From Dehalococcoidia bacterium (GTDB taxonomy: Bacteria; Chloroflexota; Dehalococcoidia; Dehalococcoidales; UBA1222), in NCBI GenBank assembly GCA_009776735.1, contig WRNG01000004.1, forward strand, positions 1-43,914: a stretch of 43,914 nt of DNA. The letters are read 5' to 3'. The notes below the pieces were generated by a model that made no database searches, was not told where the DNA came from, and saw only the letters and a program-made list of their open reading frames with translations. The translations under genes and the position numbers were made by a program. Of the stretch, positions 10,673 to 21,165 are shown one piece after another (position 1 is the stretch's first letter; each line of letters opens with the position of its first letter).

Positions 10673-11968
10673 ATGACGCAATTAGAACAAGCTAAACAAG
10701 GTATTGTTTCCCAACGGATGAAAGAAGTCGCATGTCGAGAAAGCGTCACTCAAGCATTTGTTCTACAAGGAGTGGCCGACGGAACAATTGTTATCCCTGC
10801 CAATACTAACCATCCCCATGCCGTTACCTGTGGCGTAGGCAAAGGGCTTTCCACTAAAGTTAATGCCAATCTTGGCACTTCTTCAGACTGTGTCAATCTG
10901 AAAACTGAACTCAACAAACTAAAGATGTCTATTAACGCTGGTGCTGATGCAGCAATGGATTTATCCACCGGAGGAGACCTACCCAATATAAGACGAGCAA
11001 TCCTAAACGAAGCTACCATTCCTATCGGAACAGTGCCGATTTACCAAGCTGGTGTACAAGCACTGAACACACACAACGCAATCGTAAAAATGACTGTGGA
11101 TGATTTGTTTAACGCTATCTTGGAACACTGCCAAGACGGCGTGGATTTCATAACCGTCCATTGTGGGGTAACTCAGCGTGTAATTTCACTTTTAAAACAA
11201 CAACGACGCGTGACAGATATTGTGTCGCGTGGTGGTTCCTTTCTGATGGGATGGATGCTATACAACGAGCGTGAAAACCCTCTCTACGAACATTTTGATC
11301 GTTTGCTACACATAGCTAGGAAATACGATGTAACCTTAAGTTTAGGCGACGGACTTAGACCAGGCTGCGGCGCTGATGCAACTGATAGAGCGCAAATTGA
11401 AGAATTAGTCACTCTCGGTGAGCTAGTTCAACGCTCGCGTGAGGCTGGTGTTCAGGTAATGGTTGAGGGTCCAGGCCACGTACCGATCAACCAAATTGAA
11501 GCTAATATATTGATTCAAAAGAAACTTTGCCAAGAGGCTCCATTTTATGTTCTAGGGCCTTTGGTGACCGATATAGCAGCTGGTTACGACCATATTACTT
11601 CAGCGATTGGGGGGGCGGTGGCAGCAGCATACGGAGCTGATTTTCTCTGTTACGTCACACCTGCCGAACACTTGTCACTTCCCGACGCGGAAGATGTATA
11701 CCAAGGAGTAATAGCTTCTCGCATTGCTGCTCACGCCGCTGATATTGCCAAAGGAGTAAAAGGGGCTGCTGAGCGGGATTTGAAGATGTCAGAAGCTCGC
11801 AAGAAATTAGATTGGGATACGCAATCCGCGCTGGCGCTGGATCCACAAAGAGTTCGCTACGTACACAAAAAACAACATACTAGCGGAGAAGCTTGTTCAA
11901 TGTGCGGGAAGTTCTGTGCTATGCAACTAGTGTCTCAACATTTAGGCATAGAAATGGCTAAGTGCTGA
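10673..11968 (+). CDS. thiC: Phosphomethylpyrimidine synthase ThiC
   Basis: [69 protein letters not shown] before ATG 10673. Confidence 0.96.
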   Translation: MTQLEQAKQGIVSQRMKEVACRESVTQAFVLQGVADGTIVIPANTNHPHAVTCGVGKGLSTKVNANLGTSSDCVNLKTELNKLKMSINAGADAAMDLSTGGDLPNIRRAILNEATIPIGTVPIYQAGVQALNTHNAIVKMTVDDLFNAILEHCQDGVDFITVHCGVTQRVISLLKQQRRVTDIVSRGGSFLMGWMLYNERENPLYEHFDRLLHIARKYDVTLSLGDGLRPGCGADATDRAQIEELVTLGELVQRSREAGVQVMVEGPGHVPINQIEANILIQKKLCQEAPFYVLGPLVTDIAAGYDHITSAIGGAVAAAYGADFLCYVTPAEHLSLPDAEDVYQGVIASRIAAHAADIAKGVKGAAERDLKMSEARKKLDWDTQSALALDPQRVRYVHKKQHTSGEACSMCGKFCAMQLVSQHLGIEMAKC

Positions 11969-12112
11969 TAACTACATAAAGCTTCTCTGATGCTTTGAAC
12001 ATATAGCACTCAATGGCATAATTCTAGGCATACTTCAGGTTGGAGAAATCAGCGCACATTTCTTTTCGGCTACTTAGTCTTTCAACCACTACCTTTCTTA
12101 CTCGGTTTGCCA

Positions 12113-12141
12113 TTGAAAAATTCCCATACTTTTGCTAGAAT
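12113..12141 (+). promoter_or_regulatory. Sigma70-like promoter TTGAAA-N17-TAGAAT
   Basis: 17-bp spacer; -10 ends 6 nt before a GTG-initiated small ORF. Confidence 0.45.
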
Positions 12142-12147
12142 GAAGTA

Positions 12148-12312
12148 GTGAAATTGATTGACAGCCTTCTTATCCCAGTGTTCCTACTGACCGGTACCGC
12201 TATATTTTTCTGTATCGGTTGGGCATTGGACAAGTACCTAATGAAACATCTTCATAGAAATCATAATACGATAGAGCACGGACCGATTGTTACCAATCCT
12301 CCTGAATTATAG
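12148..12312 (+). CDS. Putative 54-aa single-pass membrane protein (GTG start)
   Basis: MKLIDSLLIPVFLLTGTAIFFCIGWALDKYLMKHLHRNHNTIEHGPIVTNPPEL*; below the ORF-track cutoff; hydrophobic N-terminal helix; promoter directly upstream. Confidence 0.4.
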   Translation: MKLIDSLLIPVFLLTGTAIFFCIGWALDKYLMKHLHRNHNTIEHGPIVTNPPEL

Positions 12313-12903
12313 ATAGAGATATTTATCTCTTATATACTCGGCGACTGTAGCTGGTACCAAGTGTTCAACTGACAACCCCTTTGAAATCCTATCTCGAATA
12401 TTTGAAGCCGAAATGTCAATAAGCGGCTGAGCCATCATTATAACTCTTTGCGCAAGTGCCGGCAAAGCTGTGTCAAGGGTTGACAAATCAATTTCTTTAT
12501 AGCCGCAGCGCGGTACTACCACAAATTGACACAGTTTTGTTAAAGCATCCGCTTCATGCCATTGCGATAAGTTTAGAAAGTTATCATAACCTAAGATAAA
12601 AAAAACCTCATCACTTGGCCCAAGACGTTCTTGAATTTGACGGATAGTATCAATGGTATAAGTAGGGCCTAAGCGCTCTATTTCAACAGTAGAGAGGCTA
12701 TAGCGTGCGTCTCCATCGATTGCCCTGCGAATCATTTCAACCCGATCTTTAGGAGCCGATATTTTAAGCTCCGCCTTGAGCCATGGTTGCCCAGCAGGAA
12801 TGAAAATCACCTTTGCAGATAAATGCTTTGACACCTCTTCCGCAACTTTGAGATGTCCGTTATGGATAGGATCAAAGGTTCCTCCCAAGATTGCGACGTT
12901 CAT
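12307..12903 (-). CDS. nadD: Nicotinate-nucleotide adenylyltransferase
   Basis: MNVAILGGTFDPIHNGHLKVAEEV, FILGYDNF, ISASNIRDRISKG. Confidence 0.94.
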   Translation of the reverse strand: MNVAILGGTFDPIHNGHLKVAEEVSKHLSAKVIFIPAGQPWLKAELKISAPKDRVEMIRRAIDGDARYSLSTVEIERLGPTYTIDTIRQIQERLGPSDEVFFILGYDNFLNLSQWHEADALTKLCQFVVVPRCGYKEIDLSTLDTALPALAQRVIMMAQPLIDISASNIRDRISKGLSVEHLVPATVAEYIRDKYLYL

Positions 12904-12907
12904 GACT

Positions 12908-14167
12908 TTACCATGTCCACTCAAAGTCGCCTATGCGTAACCTATCCCCAGCTTTAATTCCGGCACGCTCGATAACATGGCGCAACCGAGGACTTGTAAT
13001 TCTCCCCCCAATTTGACGTCGCACCTCAGGATCTCTGATATCACTACCAGCCACCATTCGTTCAAGGCCCGGTGAATGCACAATGAAAATACCATCCTCT
13101 GATTCCTCCACTCTCAACCCGCGATTAATGGCAAGAGGATTAAGTATCGGCGCTTCTTTAGGCAAGGCTGGCAGAGGATGTTGTTGCAAAAACTCAAACG
13201 CTTCATCCATAAGATCATTGATACCATCTCCAGTCTGCGCTGAAATGAAGTGTATTCTAATGCCAGCTGCTTTAAAGAGCTTACGCAATTCAGTTTTACG
13301 GGCTTTGACCTCTTCTTTGTCAATCTTATTTATTACGACTATTTGTGGTTTGCGCGACAAAGATGCGTCAAACATAGACAGTTCATTGTTAGTGGCAATC
13401 ATATCGTCCATCGGCGAAGCTGAAGACCCATCCAGCAAGTGAATCAACACTCTTGTACGTATGGCATGCCGTAAAAAATCATGACCAAGTCCTTTACCTA
13501 AATGGGCACCCTCGATAAGCCCAGGAATTTCACATATGATAAATCTCTCTTTAGTGGATTGAACCACCCCCAGCATAGGATCAATAGTAGTAAAAGCATA
13601 ATTGCCAATTTTAGGATTTGCCGCAGTTGACGCGCCTAAAAGAGATGATTTACCCACGTTAGGATAACCAATAATACCTACATCCGCTAGCAGACGTAAC
13701 TCCATGACAATGCTTTTTCGTTCTCCTCCCACACCTTTTTCTGCTAGCCGTGGTGTTTGGTTACTTGCCGAGGCAAAATGTGAGTTACCCAAACCTCCGT
13801 TCCCGCCACTGGCCATTACGACACATTGCTGATCATTGGTTAAATCATCGATTAACAATAACTCTCCGTATTCATCATATGTCTGAATCATTGTTCCAAC
13901 CGGTACGAACAATGTTAAATTAGCCCCGTTTTTACCGTGTTTTCTCTGTCTTTGTCCATGACCGGCATTCTCGGCTTGGTATAGTTTGCCATTATGAAAA
14001 AAAGCCAATGTTGTTAAACTGGCATCAGCTTGAGCAATAACATCGCCTCCTTTACCACCATCACCACCATCTGGACCACCATAAGGTACAAACTTTTCAC
14101 GGCGAAACGTTACAGCTCCGTTCCCGCCATCACCTGCTTTTACCGAAATTGAAACTTTGTCTAACAT
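12908..14167 (-). CDS. obgE: GTPase ObgE/CgtA
   Basis: MLDKVSISVKAGDGGNGAVTFRREKFVPYGGPDGGDGGKGGDV, GYPNVGKSSLL, C-terminal Obg domain. Confidence 0.96.
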   Translation of the reverse strand: MLDKVSISVKAGDGGNGAVTFRREKFVPYGGPDGGDGGKGGDVIAQADASLTTLAFFHNGKLYQAENAGHGQRQRKHGKNGANLTLFVPVGTMIQTYDEYGELLLIDDLTNDQQCVVMASGGNGGLGNSHFASASNQTPRLAEKGVGGERKSIVMELRLLADVGIIGYPNVGKSSLLGASTAANPKIGNYAFTTIDPMLGVVQSTKERFIICEIPGLIEGAHLGKGLGHDFLRHAIRTRVLIHLLDGSSASPMDDMIATNNELSMFDASLSRKPQIVVINKIDKEEVKARKTELRKLFKAAGIRIHFISAQTGDGINDLMDEAFEFLQQHPLPALPKEAPILNPLAINRGLRVEESEDGIFIVHSPGLERMVAGSDIRDPEVRRQIGGRITSPRLRHVIERAGIKAGDRLRIGDFEWTW

Positions 14168-14526
14168 AGTTATTGAAACGCTAATAGTTATTAAACTATC
14201 CAATTAAATCAAGATTTTGTTAGTAGCTTGGTAATAATCATAATAATAGCACAATGAAATTTCTTATGCGTGTATAGCTGTGAATAATTATGCAAAAGAA
14301 ATAGAATAAGGTAACTTTGCGTCTCAACTTTTGTAAAGATATACAAAGAGAAACATAATTATCAAAAATCTATGCAATTATTTTGAACTTACCGAAAAAC
14401 AAAGCAGTGGATTTACCTCGCACCTAAGGACTGATTTTGAAGGCGATAGGATAATCGCTTCCAAAGAATGATTCTTTACTTTTGAACGTTTGTTGCGCTA
14501 TTCTTGCGTGGAGGAGAAAAAGCAAA

Positions 14527-15816
14527 TTGTTTCAAGCACCACGTGGTACACAAGATATTCTGCCTGAAGATCAGCGCTTTATTCATTTCATCCAAGAAAA
14601 AGTGAAGGTATTGGCGCATCTCTACGGATACTACCGAATTGACACTCCTACTTTTGAGGAAGCAGGGTTGTTTGTACGCACAGTAGGAGAAGGCACTGAT
14701 ATTGTGGAAAAAGAGATGTATACTTTCACTGATCTTAGCGGTGGACAAATGACATTGCGTCCGGAAGGAACCGCACCAGTTTGCCGGGCTTACATTGAAC
14801 ATGGGATGGCCTCGTTAGCACAGCCAATCAAACTGTACTATCACGCACCAATCTTTCGCTATGAAAGACCACAAGCCGGTCGTTTTCGTCAGCATCACCA
14901 ATTCGGTTTTGAAGCCATTGGCGAGGCCGACGCCTCGTTGGATGCTGAAATGATTGATATGGCTTGGCGTTTGTTTGCTTCACTTGGGCTTCAGAGTCTC
15001 ACACTTCAAATCAATAGTATTGGTTGCTCTCAATGTCGCCCAGCTTATCTTGGCAAACTAAAAGAGTATTATCGCGGACTTAATGCGGAGCTTTGCGGAG
15101 ATTGTAAAGTAAGGTTGGAAAAAAATACTCTACGTTTGCTGGATTGCAAAAAAACAACTTGCCAACCTTTTGCGGACGGCTCTCCACACAGCGCTACCCA
15201 TTTATGCTCCGAATGCGATGAGCATTTTGGGCAGCTGAGAAAGAATCTGAATGCTTTGGGGTTAACTTATTCAATTAATCCTAGATTAGTGAGGGGGCTG
15301 GACTACTATAATAAAACGGTTTTTGAAATTCAACCAGCTGATGAGGGTGGACAAAGTACACTGGCAGGAGGGGGTCGCTACGATGGATTGATTGCTGAGC
15401 TCGGTGGACATTCGACACCTGCTGTGGGTTTTGCTACAGGGATAGAACGAATAGTTCTTAATCTCAAGAAGCAGAATATTTGCATTCCGGAAATTGCCAA
15501 ACCAGTAATATATGTTGCCTGGTTAGGAGAAGTGGCACGCGAAGTGGCAATAAAAACAACTGTTGCACTTCGTCGCAACAGCATTTCAACACTGTGCACA
15601 TATACACCTCGTAGCTTGAAGTCTCAGTTACGACAGGCGGACGGGGCTGGCTGTCGTTATGTTGCTATTATTGGGGAGGATGAGGTGACGCGTGGAGTGC
15701 TTACTTTGCGCGACCTAGACACCGCACAGCAGGAAGCGGTTACCATTGAGCGGTTAGCTGAAGAATTGACTAATAGGACTAGTGGTTCCGAAAAGAGATT
15801 TGATGTTAACGCCTAA
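14527..15816 (+). CDS. hisS: Histidyl-tRNA synthetase
   Basis: FQAPRGTQDILPEDQRF, LRPEGTAPVCRAYIEH, RYERPQAGRFRQHHQFGFEAIG, VRGLDYYNKTVFE, GGGRYDGL; probable TTG start at 14527 with GGAGG upstream. Confidence 0.95.
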   Translation: MFQAPRGTQDILPEDQRFIHFIQEKVKVLAHLYGYYRIDTPTFEEAGLFVRTVGEGTDIVEKEMYTFTDLSGGQMTLRPEGTAPVCRAYIEHGMASLAQPIKLYYHAPIFRYERPQAGRFRQHHQFGFEAIGEADASLDAEMIDMAWRLFASLGLQSLTLQINSIGCSQCRPAYLGKLKEYYRGLNAELCGDCKVRLEKNTLRLLDCKKTTCQPFADGSPHSATHLCSECDEHFGQLRKNLNALGLTYSINPRLVRGLDYYNKTVFEIQPADEGGQSTLAGGGRYDGLIAELGGHSTPAVGFATGIERIVLNLKKQNICIPEIAKPVIYVAWLGEVAREVAIKTTVALRRNSISTLCTYTPRSLKSQLRQADGAGCRYVAIIGEDEVTRGVLTLRDLDTAQQEAVTIERLAEELTNRTSGSEKRFDVNA

Positions 15817-16276
15817 CGTAGTTATATATACCGATGGAGCATGTCTTGGCAACCCCGGCAGAGGTGGCTATGGAGTCATTGTTGAAACTGGTGGCAAGCA
15901 TCAAGAAATAAGCGGTGGGTTTCGCCTAACGACCAACAATCGAATGGAAATTATGGCAGCTATCTGTGGGCTGGAGTCTTTAAGAGAAAGCTCAGAAGTT
16001 GCTATTTTCAGTGATTCTCAATATTTGGTGCGTGCCATGACAGAGGGTTGGGTGTATAAGTGGCGAAAGCAAGGTTGGATGCGCAATTCGAAGGATCATG
16101 CGCTCAATGTGGATTTATGGGTACGATTGCTTCAGTTATGTCAAAAACATCAGGTAAAGTTTTACTGGGTACGCGGTCATAACAATCAGGCACAGAACGA
16201 GCGTTGTGACACTTTAGCCAATGAAAGCGCCAAGAAGGAAAATTTACTCCCAGATGCTGTCTACGAGTCTTTTTAG
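15803..16276 (+). CDS. rnhA: Ribonuclease HI
   Basis: VVIYTDGACLGNPGRGGYGVI, TTNNRMEIMAAI, FSDSQYLV, WVRGHNNQAQNERCDTLA. Confidence 0.95.
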   Translation: MLTPNVVIYTDGACLGNPGRGGYGVIVETGGKHQEISGGFRLTTNNRMEIMAAICGLESLRESSEVAIFSDSQYLVRAMTEGWVYKWRKQGWMRNSKDHALNVDLWVRLLQLCQKHQVKFYWVRGHNNQAQNERCDTLANESAKKENLLPDAVYESF

Positions 16277-16284
16277 TGAACTGG

Positions 16285-17226
16285 TTAACAAGGTAACCGT
16301 GAACCGATAAAAGTGCGTTGCCCATTTAGGAACTCAATGGCTGACAATGCGCGTTTTCCTTCAACTTGTAAGCGTCGAAGTTCCAATAACCCTTGCCCTG
16401 TGCATACGGCGCACCCACGCCCCAGTGTGACCACTGAGCCCGTTGGGTATTGGAGTTCGCTTTCAACGGGATATACTTCTAGCAACTTCACAACCTTCCC
16501 ATTGAATTTAGTGAAGACTCCTGGCCAAGATTGATAGGCTCTTGCCATTCGCCAAATATCTACGGCTGGTAAAGACCAGTCTATTTCGCCGTCTCCTTTT
16601 TCCAATGATATCGAAGAAGTAGCTTCAGAATGTTCCTGAGCGCGAGCTTTGATACTGCCTTGAACCCATAAAGGCAAGACTTCGGATAACATTGTGGCAG
16701 AAACAATGGCCAGTTTCTCTGAGAGGGTATCAGTAGTATCGGTTGCTCTCACTAGCAATTTGCTTTGGGTAATTATATTGCCAGTGTCTAACCCTTCATC
16801 CATTTGTATCAGGCTTACCCCGCTCCATTTATTGCCGCCTAGTATCGTGGAAGCAATCGGAGAGGCCCCACGGTGAAAAGGTAAGAGCGAAGGGTGAACG
16901 TTGATGCACCCATAGCAAGGAAGATTAAGAACGGCTGGTGGCAGAAGCTGTCCGAAAGCCACTACTACAATTAAATCCGCCGCCATTCTCGCCAATGCGG
17001 TTTGGTTCTCACTTCTATTTAGACTGCCTAGCTGAAACAGTGGTAGACTAAGCTTGAGTGCGGTTTGTTTGACGGCCGAATAGGACAGTTCCTGTCCTCG
17101 CCCAGCGGTTTTATCCTGTTTGGTGCAAACAGCCACTAGTTTGTATCCATCATGAACAAGTCGCAGTAATGACGGCACGGCGAAGGGGGGAGTACCCATA
17201 AAAATTATTCGTAGTGGATTCTTCAT
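16285..17226 (-). CDS. fmt: Methionyl-tRNA formyltransferase
   Basis: IIFMGTPPFAVPSL, CINVHPSLLPFHRGASPIASTILGG, LIQMDEGLDTGNII. Confidence 0.94.
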   Translation of the reverse strand: MKNPLRIIFMGTPPFAVPSLLRLVHDGYKLVAVCTKQDKTAGRGQELSYSAVKQTALKLSLPLFQLGSLNRSENQTALARMAADLIVVVAFGQLLPPAVLNLPCYGCINVHPSLLPFHRGASPIASTILGGNKWSGVSLIQMDEGLDTGNIITQSKLLVRATDTTDTLSEKLAIVSATMLSEVLPLWVQGSIKARAQEHSEATSSISLEKGDGEIDWSLPAVDIWRMARAYQSWPGVFTKFNGKVVKLLEVYPVESELQYPTGSVVTLGRGCAVCTGQGLLELRRLQVEGKRALSAIEFLNGQRTFIGSRLPC

Positions 17227-17565
17227 CCTTGCCATTCTAGCATTAACATGTAGACCAAACAAGATAACTAAACATAAAGGAGGACTCTTGTAAAATATGG
17301 CCTCAAAAGGCAGTTCTTATGTCAATCGAGGCTTGTAGTAGACGAAAATAGTAGGAAAATGAAGAAAGAGAGACTTTGATGGGTGTGTATTGCCTCTCAA
17401 CTAATGCCAAACCAACGCCAGAACTTTTGCTGGTACTGCAAGACCGCTGGTACCATAACAGCTGATTATCAAACTACCGAGGCGGTATTCAGGTTATGAC
17501 AGCAAGTTCAGCATTATTTGAGATGAAGTGCGGTTGCTTTTATAGGTAAAGGGAAATAGAGAAGA

Positions 17566-18900
17566 ATGATTTCAGCCAAAGAAATATGGGAAACTGCTTT
17601 AGGTGAGCTTCAACTACAGGTTAGTAAGCCAAACTATCAGACTTGGTTCAAAGGAACGGAGGGATTGGCTTATGACGGTGAGCAGTTTCTAATTGGGGTA
17701 CCATCTGATTTTGTGCTGGCATACCTCAAAGAGAGCCAACGCTCGCTTATTGAGAAAACGCTCATTAATAGATTACATCATGGTGTGAGCGTGCGTTTCC
17801 AAGTCAGTTGGGCGCAGACTGGCCAAAACAATCCGCAAAACCGTTTCTTACAGAACAAATCAGCCCTCTATGGGTTTAATCCTAAATACAGCTTTGATAA
17901 TTTTGTGGTGGGTGGTGGCAATAGGATGGCGTATGCGGCTGCCGTTAGTACTGCCGGACCTGCGACAGAACAGAGATATAATCCTTTGTTCATCTATTCC
18001 GCGCCTGGCCTTGGTAAAACGCATCTAATGCAAGCCATAGGACAAAAGGCCCTTGAGAATAACCAGCGGCCGGTCTATGTTTCCGGAGAGCAGTTTACTA
18101 ATGAATTTGTGGAAGCTATTCGTGAACGCAGAACCGATGAATTTCGCGCTAAATACCGCTCCGTGGATATGTTAATGGTAGACGACATTCAGTTTATTGG
18201 CGGAAAAGAAGCCACAGAAGAGAGTTTTTTTCATACTTTTAATGATTTGCATAACGCAGGGAAGCAAATAGTTATTACCAGTGACTGTCCACCCCGGAAT
18301 ATGCCGTTGTTTCAGGAACGATTAAGGAGTCGTTTTGAATGGGGGTTGACAATAGATATTCAACCTCCTGATTTTGAAACTCGTCTGGCGATATTGCAGA
18401 GCAAAGCTGAACAGGCACAAGCAACCATTGCTGTTGATGTGCTGGACATGATGGCGCAGGAAATGAAAAAGAACATCAGAGAACTGGAAGGAGGCCTGAA
18501 CCGAATTATCGCCTACGCACAGTTACTGCAGACCCAAATAACGCCTGAATTGGCAATCAAAGCTCTCAAAGATGTTGGCGGAGTCCGCGCATTACCAGAG
18601 ACGCAGGGCGGTTGTCAGGGAATAATCGGTTTGGTGGCAGATTCTTTTGGAGTATCGGTTGAAGAGATAATGGGAAGAAGTCGCACCAAGGAAGTTGCTC
18701 AAGCGAGGCAAATGGCGATGTATGTCATGCGTCAGCAGAGTAAATGCTCTCTTACCGATATTGGTACAGCGATTGGAGGGCGTAATGCCTCCACGGTTAG
18801 TCATGCCTGTGAAAAAATGTCACAAGACATCGGTAATTCATTCATGTTGCGTAGCAAAGTAGAAGATATTCAGAAAAAATTGCGCGCAAAGCCTAGCTGA
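17566..18900 (+). CDS. dnaA: Chromosomal replication initiator DnaA
   Basis: YSAPGLGKTHLMQAIG, MLMVDDIQFIGGKEATEESFFHTFN, GGRNASTVSHACEK. Confidence 0.95.
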   Translation: MISAKEIWETALGELQLQVSKPNYQTWFKGTEGLAYDGEQFLIGVPSDFVLAYLKESQRSLIEKTLINRLHHGVSVRFQVSWAQTGQNNPQNRFLQNKSALYGFNPKYSFDNFVVGGGNRMAYAAAVSTAGPATEQRYNPLFIYSAPGLGKTHLMQAIGQKALENNQRPVYVSGEQFTNEFVEAIRERRTDEFRAKYRSVDMLMVDDIQFIGGKEATEESFFHTFNDLHNAGKQIVITSDCPPRNMPLFQERLRSRFEWGLTIDIQPPDFETRLAILQSKAEQAQATIAVDVLDMMAQEMKKNIRELEGGLNRIIAYAQLLQTQITPELAIKALKDVGGVRALPETQGGCQGIIGLVADSFGVSVEEIMGRSRTKEVAQARQMAMYVMRQQSKCSLTDIGTAIGGRNASTVSHACEKMSQDIGNSFMLRSKVEDIQKKLRAKPS

Positions 18901-18963
18901 GATACCACTTTTTCACCCTTTCATCTATACTAGTCCTAGTTTAGATAGAAAAGAGGCGTCGTT

Positions 18964-21147
18964 ATGACGGCTGAAGCGCTACTGGAAAAAGCGGCAAGAT
19001 ATCTTCCACCGGAGAAAGTTGAATTGGTGTCGGCGGCGTTTGATTATGCTGCTGCTGCCCATGCTGGCCAGTTGCGTATGTCTGGGGACCCGTATTTGGA
19101 GCACCCTTTTCAAGTAGCTTTGACATTGGCTGAGCAACAACTTGATGCTACCACATTAGCCGCGGCTTTACTTCACGATGTGACTGAAGATTGCGGGATA
19201 TCTTTAAAACAATTGGAAGATAAATTCGGTGCGGATGTTGCTAGGCTAGTTGATGGAGTTTCTAAACTTTCCAAATTGGCGCTTCCCATGCCTGATGAAC
19301 TACAACAGCGCCCATCTGTCCGCGAGCAACAAGCTGAAAACCTACGCAAAATGCTGGTGGCTATGGCTGAAGATTTGCGAGTTGTCTTTATTAAATTGGC
19401 CGATAGGCTGCATAACATGAGTACCTTAGGTGCGCTACCGGCTGATCGTCAGGAAGCGATTGCCCGCGAAACCTTGGAGATATATGCCCCATTGGCGCAT
19501 CGCTTGGGAATCTGGGAATTTAAGTGGCAATTGGAAGACATGGCATTTCATTACTTGGAGTCGCGAAAATACAGCCAAATTGCCAAAATGGTATCTAGCC
19601 GTCGTGTGGAACGAGAGGAAATTATCGAGAACGTCATAAATATTCTAAGACGTGAATTCGAGCACCTATCTATCAAGTCGGAAATCTCCGGTCGTCCCAA
19701 GCATCTTTACAGCATTGCCCAAAAGATTGAGCGTTATTTGACGCAAGGGCGGCAGTTCAACGAAATCTATGATCTCTTGGCCGTGAGAGTGCTGGTCGAT
19801 ACCATACCAGAGTGTTATCGCGCCATCGGAGTGGTTCACAACCTTTGGCATCCTATTCCGGGCGCTTTTGACGACTATATCGCCAACCCCAAACCAAATG
19901 GATACAAGTCACTACACACAGCGGTATTGTTCAAAGGGACTACTCCTCTGGAAGTTCAGATTAGGACGCGTGAAATGCACAGAGTGGCTGAGTTCGGAGT
20001 GGCAGCACACTGGCGTTACAAGGAAGATGACAAAGACATTGAGGTTGAAGAACGGATTGGCTGGCTAAGGCAATTGGTTGATTGGCATCGCGAAATGGCC
20101 GGTGCTGAGGAATTCTTGGAGTCAGTTAGAACCGACATCTTCAATGACCAAGTGTTTGTTTTTACCCCCAAAGGCGAAATTAAAGATTTGCCCAAAGATT
20201 CTACGCCGGTTGACTTTGCTTACCGCATACACACTGACTTAGGCAATCGTTGCGCTGGCGCTAAGGTCAATGGGCGGATGGTCCCACTTGATTATTGTCT
20301 CTCTAATGGTAACGTGGTGGAGATTATTGTCTCCAAAAAAGATAAGGGCCCTAGCCGTGATTGGATGAGCCCCAGTCTGGGTTATGTCAAAAGCTCGCAT
20401 GCCCGTGAAAAAATCCGCCAATGGTTTAAGAAGCAAGCACGAAAAGAGAATATTGATCTTGGGCGTGAAATGTTGGATAAGGAGCTGAAGCATCTTGGTT
20501 TGGACGTTTCCTATCGAGAAAAGATTGCTCTGCTATTTAAATATGATGCTATTGAGGATTTCTATGCTGCCATTGGTTGTGGTGACATCAGTACTCAGTC
20601 AATGGCGGTGAAACTTGCCGCTCAAGAACAACCCAAAATGGTGGTGACTGGGACAGTGACTTCTCAGCCATCGGAAAGTGGGATTCGCGTCATGGGCACA
20701 GGTGACTTGCTGACAAACCTAGCCAAATGTTGTAATCCAGTTCTGGGAGATTTAATTATCGGTTATGTGACTAGGAGCCGTGGGATTACCGTTCATCGCC
20801 AAGATTGTTTCAATGTGGTGCGTGAGGACGAAAAGGAACGGTTAGTAAATGTTGAGTGGGGAAAGTCTTCCTCTCATTATCCGGCTAAAATACAGGTGGA
20901 AGCTTGGGATAGAGTAGGGCTGGTCCGAGATATTGCTACTTTGCTGGCCGAGGAGAGGGTTAATATCTCAAGTATGGTTGTCAACGAACACAAAAACTAT
21001 ACCACATCACTGTTTTTTGATGTGGAAACAAGTGGGTTGCCGCAATTATCTTTAATTATGAGCCGGATTGAAACAGTAGCCGGTGTTACCAATGTGGCCC
21101 GAGTGGGGACAGAAGACCGTCTGCTTAAGTCGAAGCAAAGCCAATAG
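18964..21147 (+). CDS. relA: Bifunctional (p)ppGpp synthetase/hydrolase RelA/SpoT
   Basis: HDVTEDCGI HD domain, YDLLAVRVLVDTIPECYRAIGVVH, PNGYKSLHTAV, TGS and ACT domains. Confidence 0.95.
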   Translation: MTAEALLEKAARYLPPEKVELVSAAFDYAAAAHAGQLRMSGDPYLEHPFQVALTLAEQQLDATTLAAALLHDVTEDCGISLKQLEDKFGADVARLVDGVSKLSKLALPMPDELQQRPSVREQQAENLRKMLVAMAEDLRVVFIKLADRLHNMSTLGALPADRQEAIARETLEIYAPLAHRLGIWEFKWQLEDMAFHYLESRKYSQIAKMVSSRRVEREEIIENVINILRREFEHLSIKSEISGRPKHLYSIAQKIERYLTQGRQFNEIYDLLAVRVLVDTIPECYRAIGVVHNLWHPIPGAFDDYIANPKPNGYKSLHTAVLFKGTTPLEVQIRTREMHRVAEFGVAAHWRYKEDDKDIEVEERIGWLRQLVDWHREMAGAEEFLESVRTDIFNDQVFVFTPKGEIKDLPKDSTPVDFAYRIHTDLGNRCAGAKVNGRMVPLDYCLSNGNVVEIIVSKKDKGPSRDWMSPSLGYVKSSHAREKIRQWFKKQARKENIDLGREMLDKELKHLGLDVSYREKIALLFKYDAIEDFYAAIGCGDISTQSMAVKLAAQEQPKMVVTGTVTSQPSESGIRVMGTGDLLTNLAKCCNPVLGDLIIGYVTRSRGITVHRQDCFNVVREDEKERLVNVEWGKSSSHYPAKIQVEAWDRVGLVRDIATLLAEERVNISSMVVNEHKNYTTSLFFDVETSGLPQLSLIMSRIETVAGVTNVARVGTEDRLLKSKQSQ

Positions 21148-21165
21148 GTGTGTATCAATGCTTAC

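Noticed and set aside
17380-17500. Short ORFs upstream of dnaA (MGVYCLSTNAKPTPELLLVLQDRWYHNS and MPNQRQNFCWYCKTAGTITADYQTTEAVFRL)
   Set aside because: Two overlapping frames, no convincing SD, and nothing beyond a chance CxxC; insufficient support.
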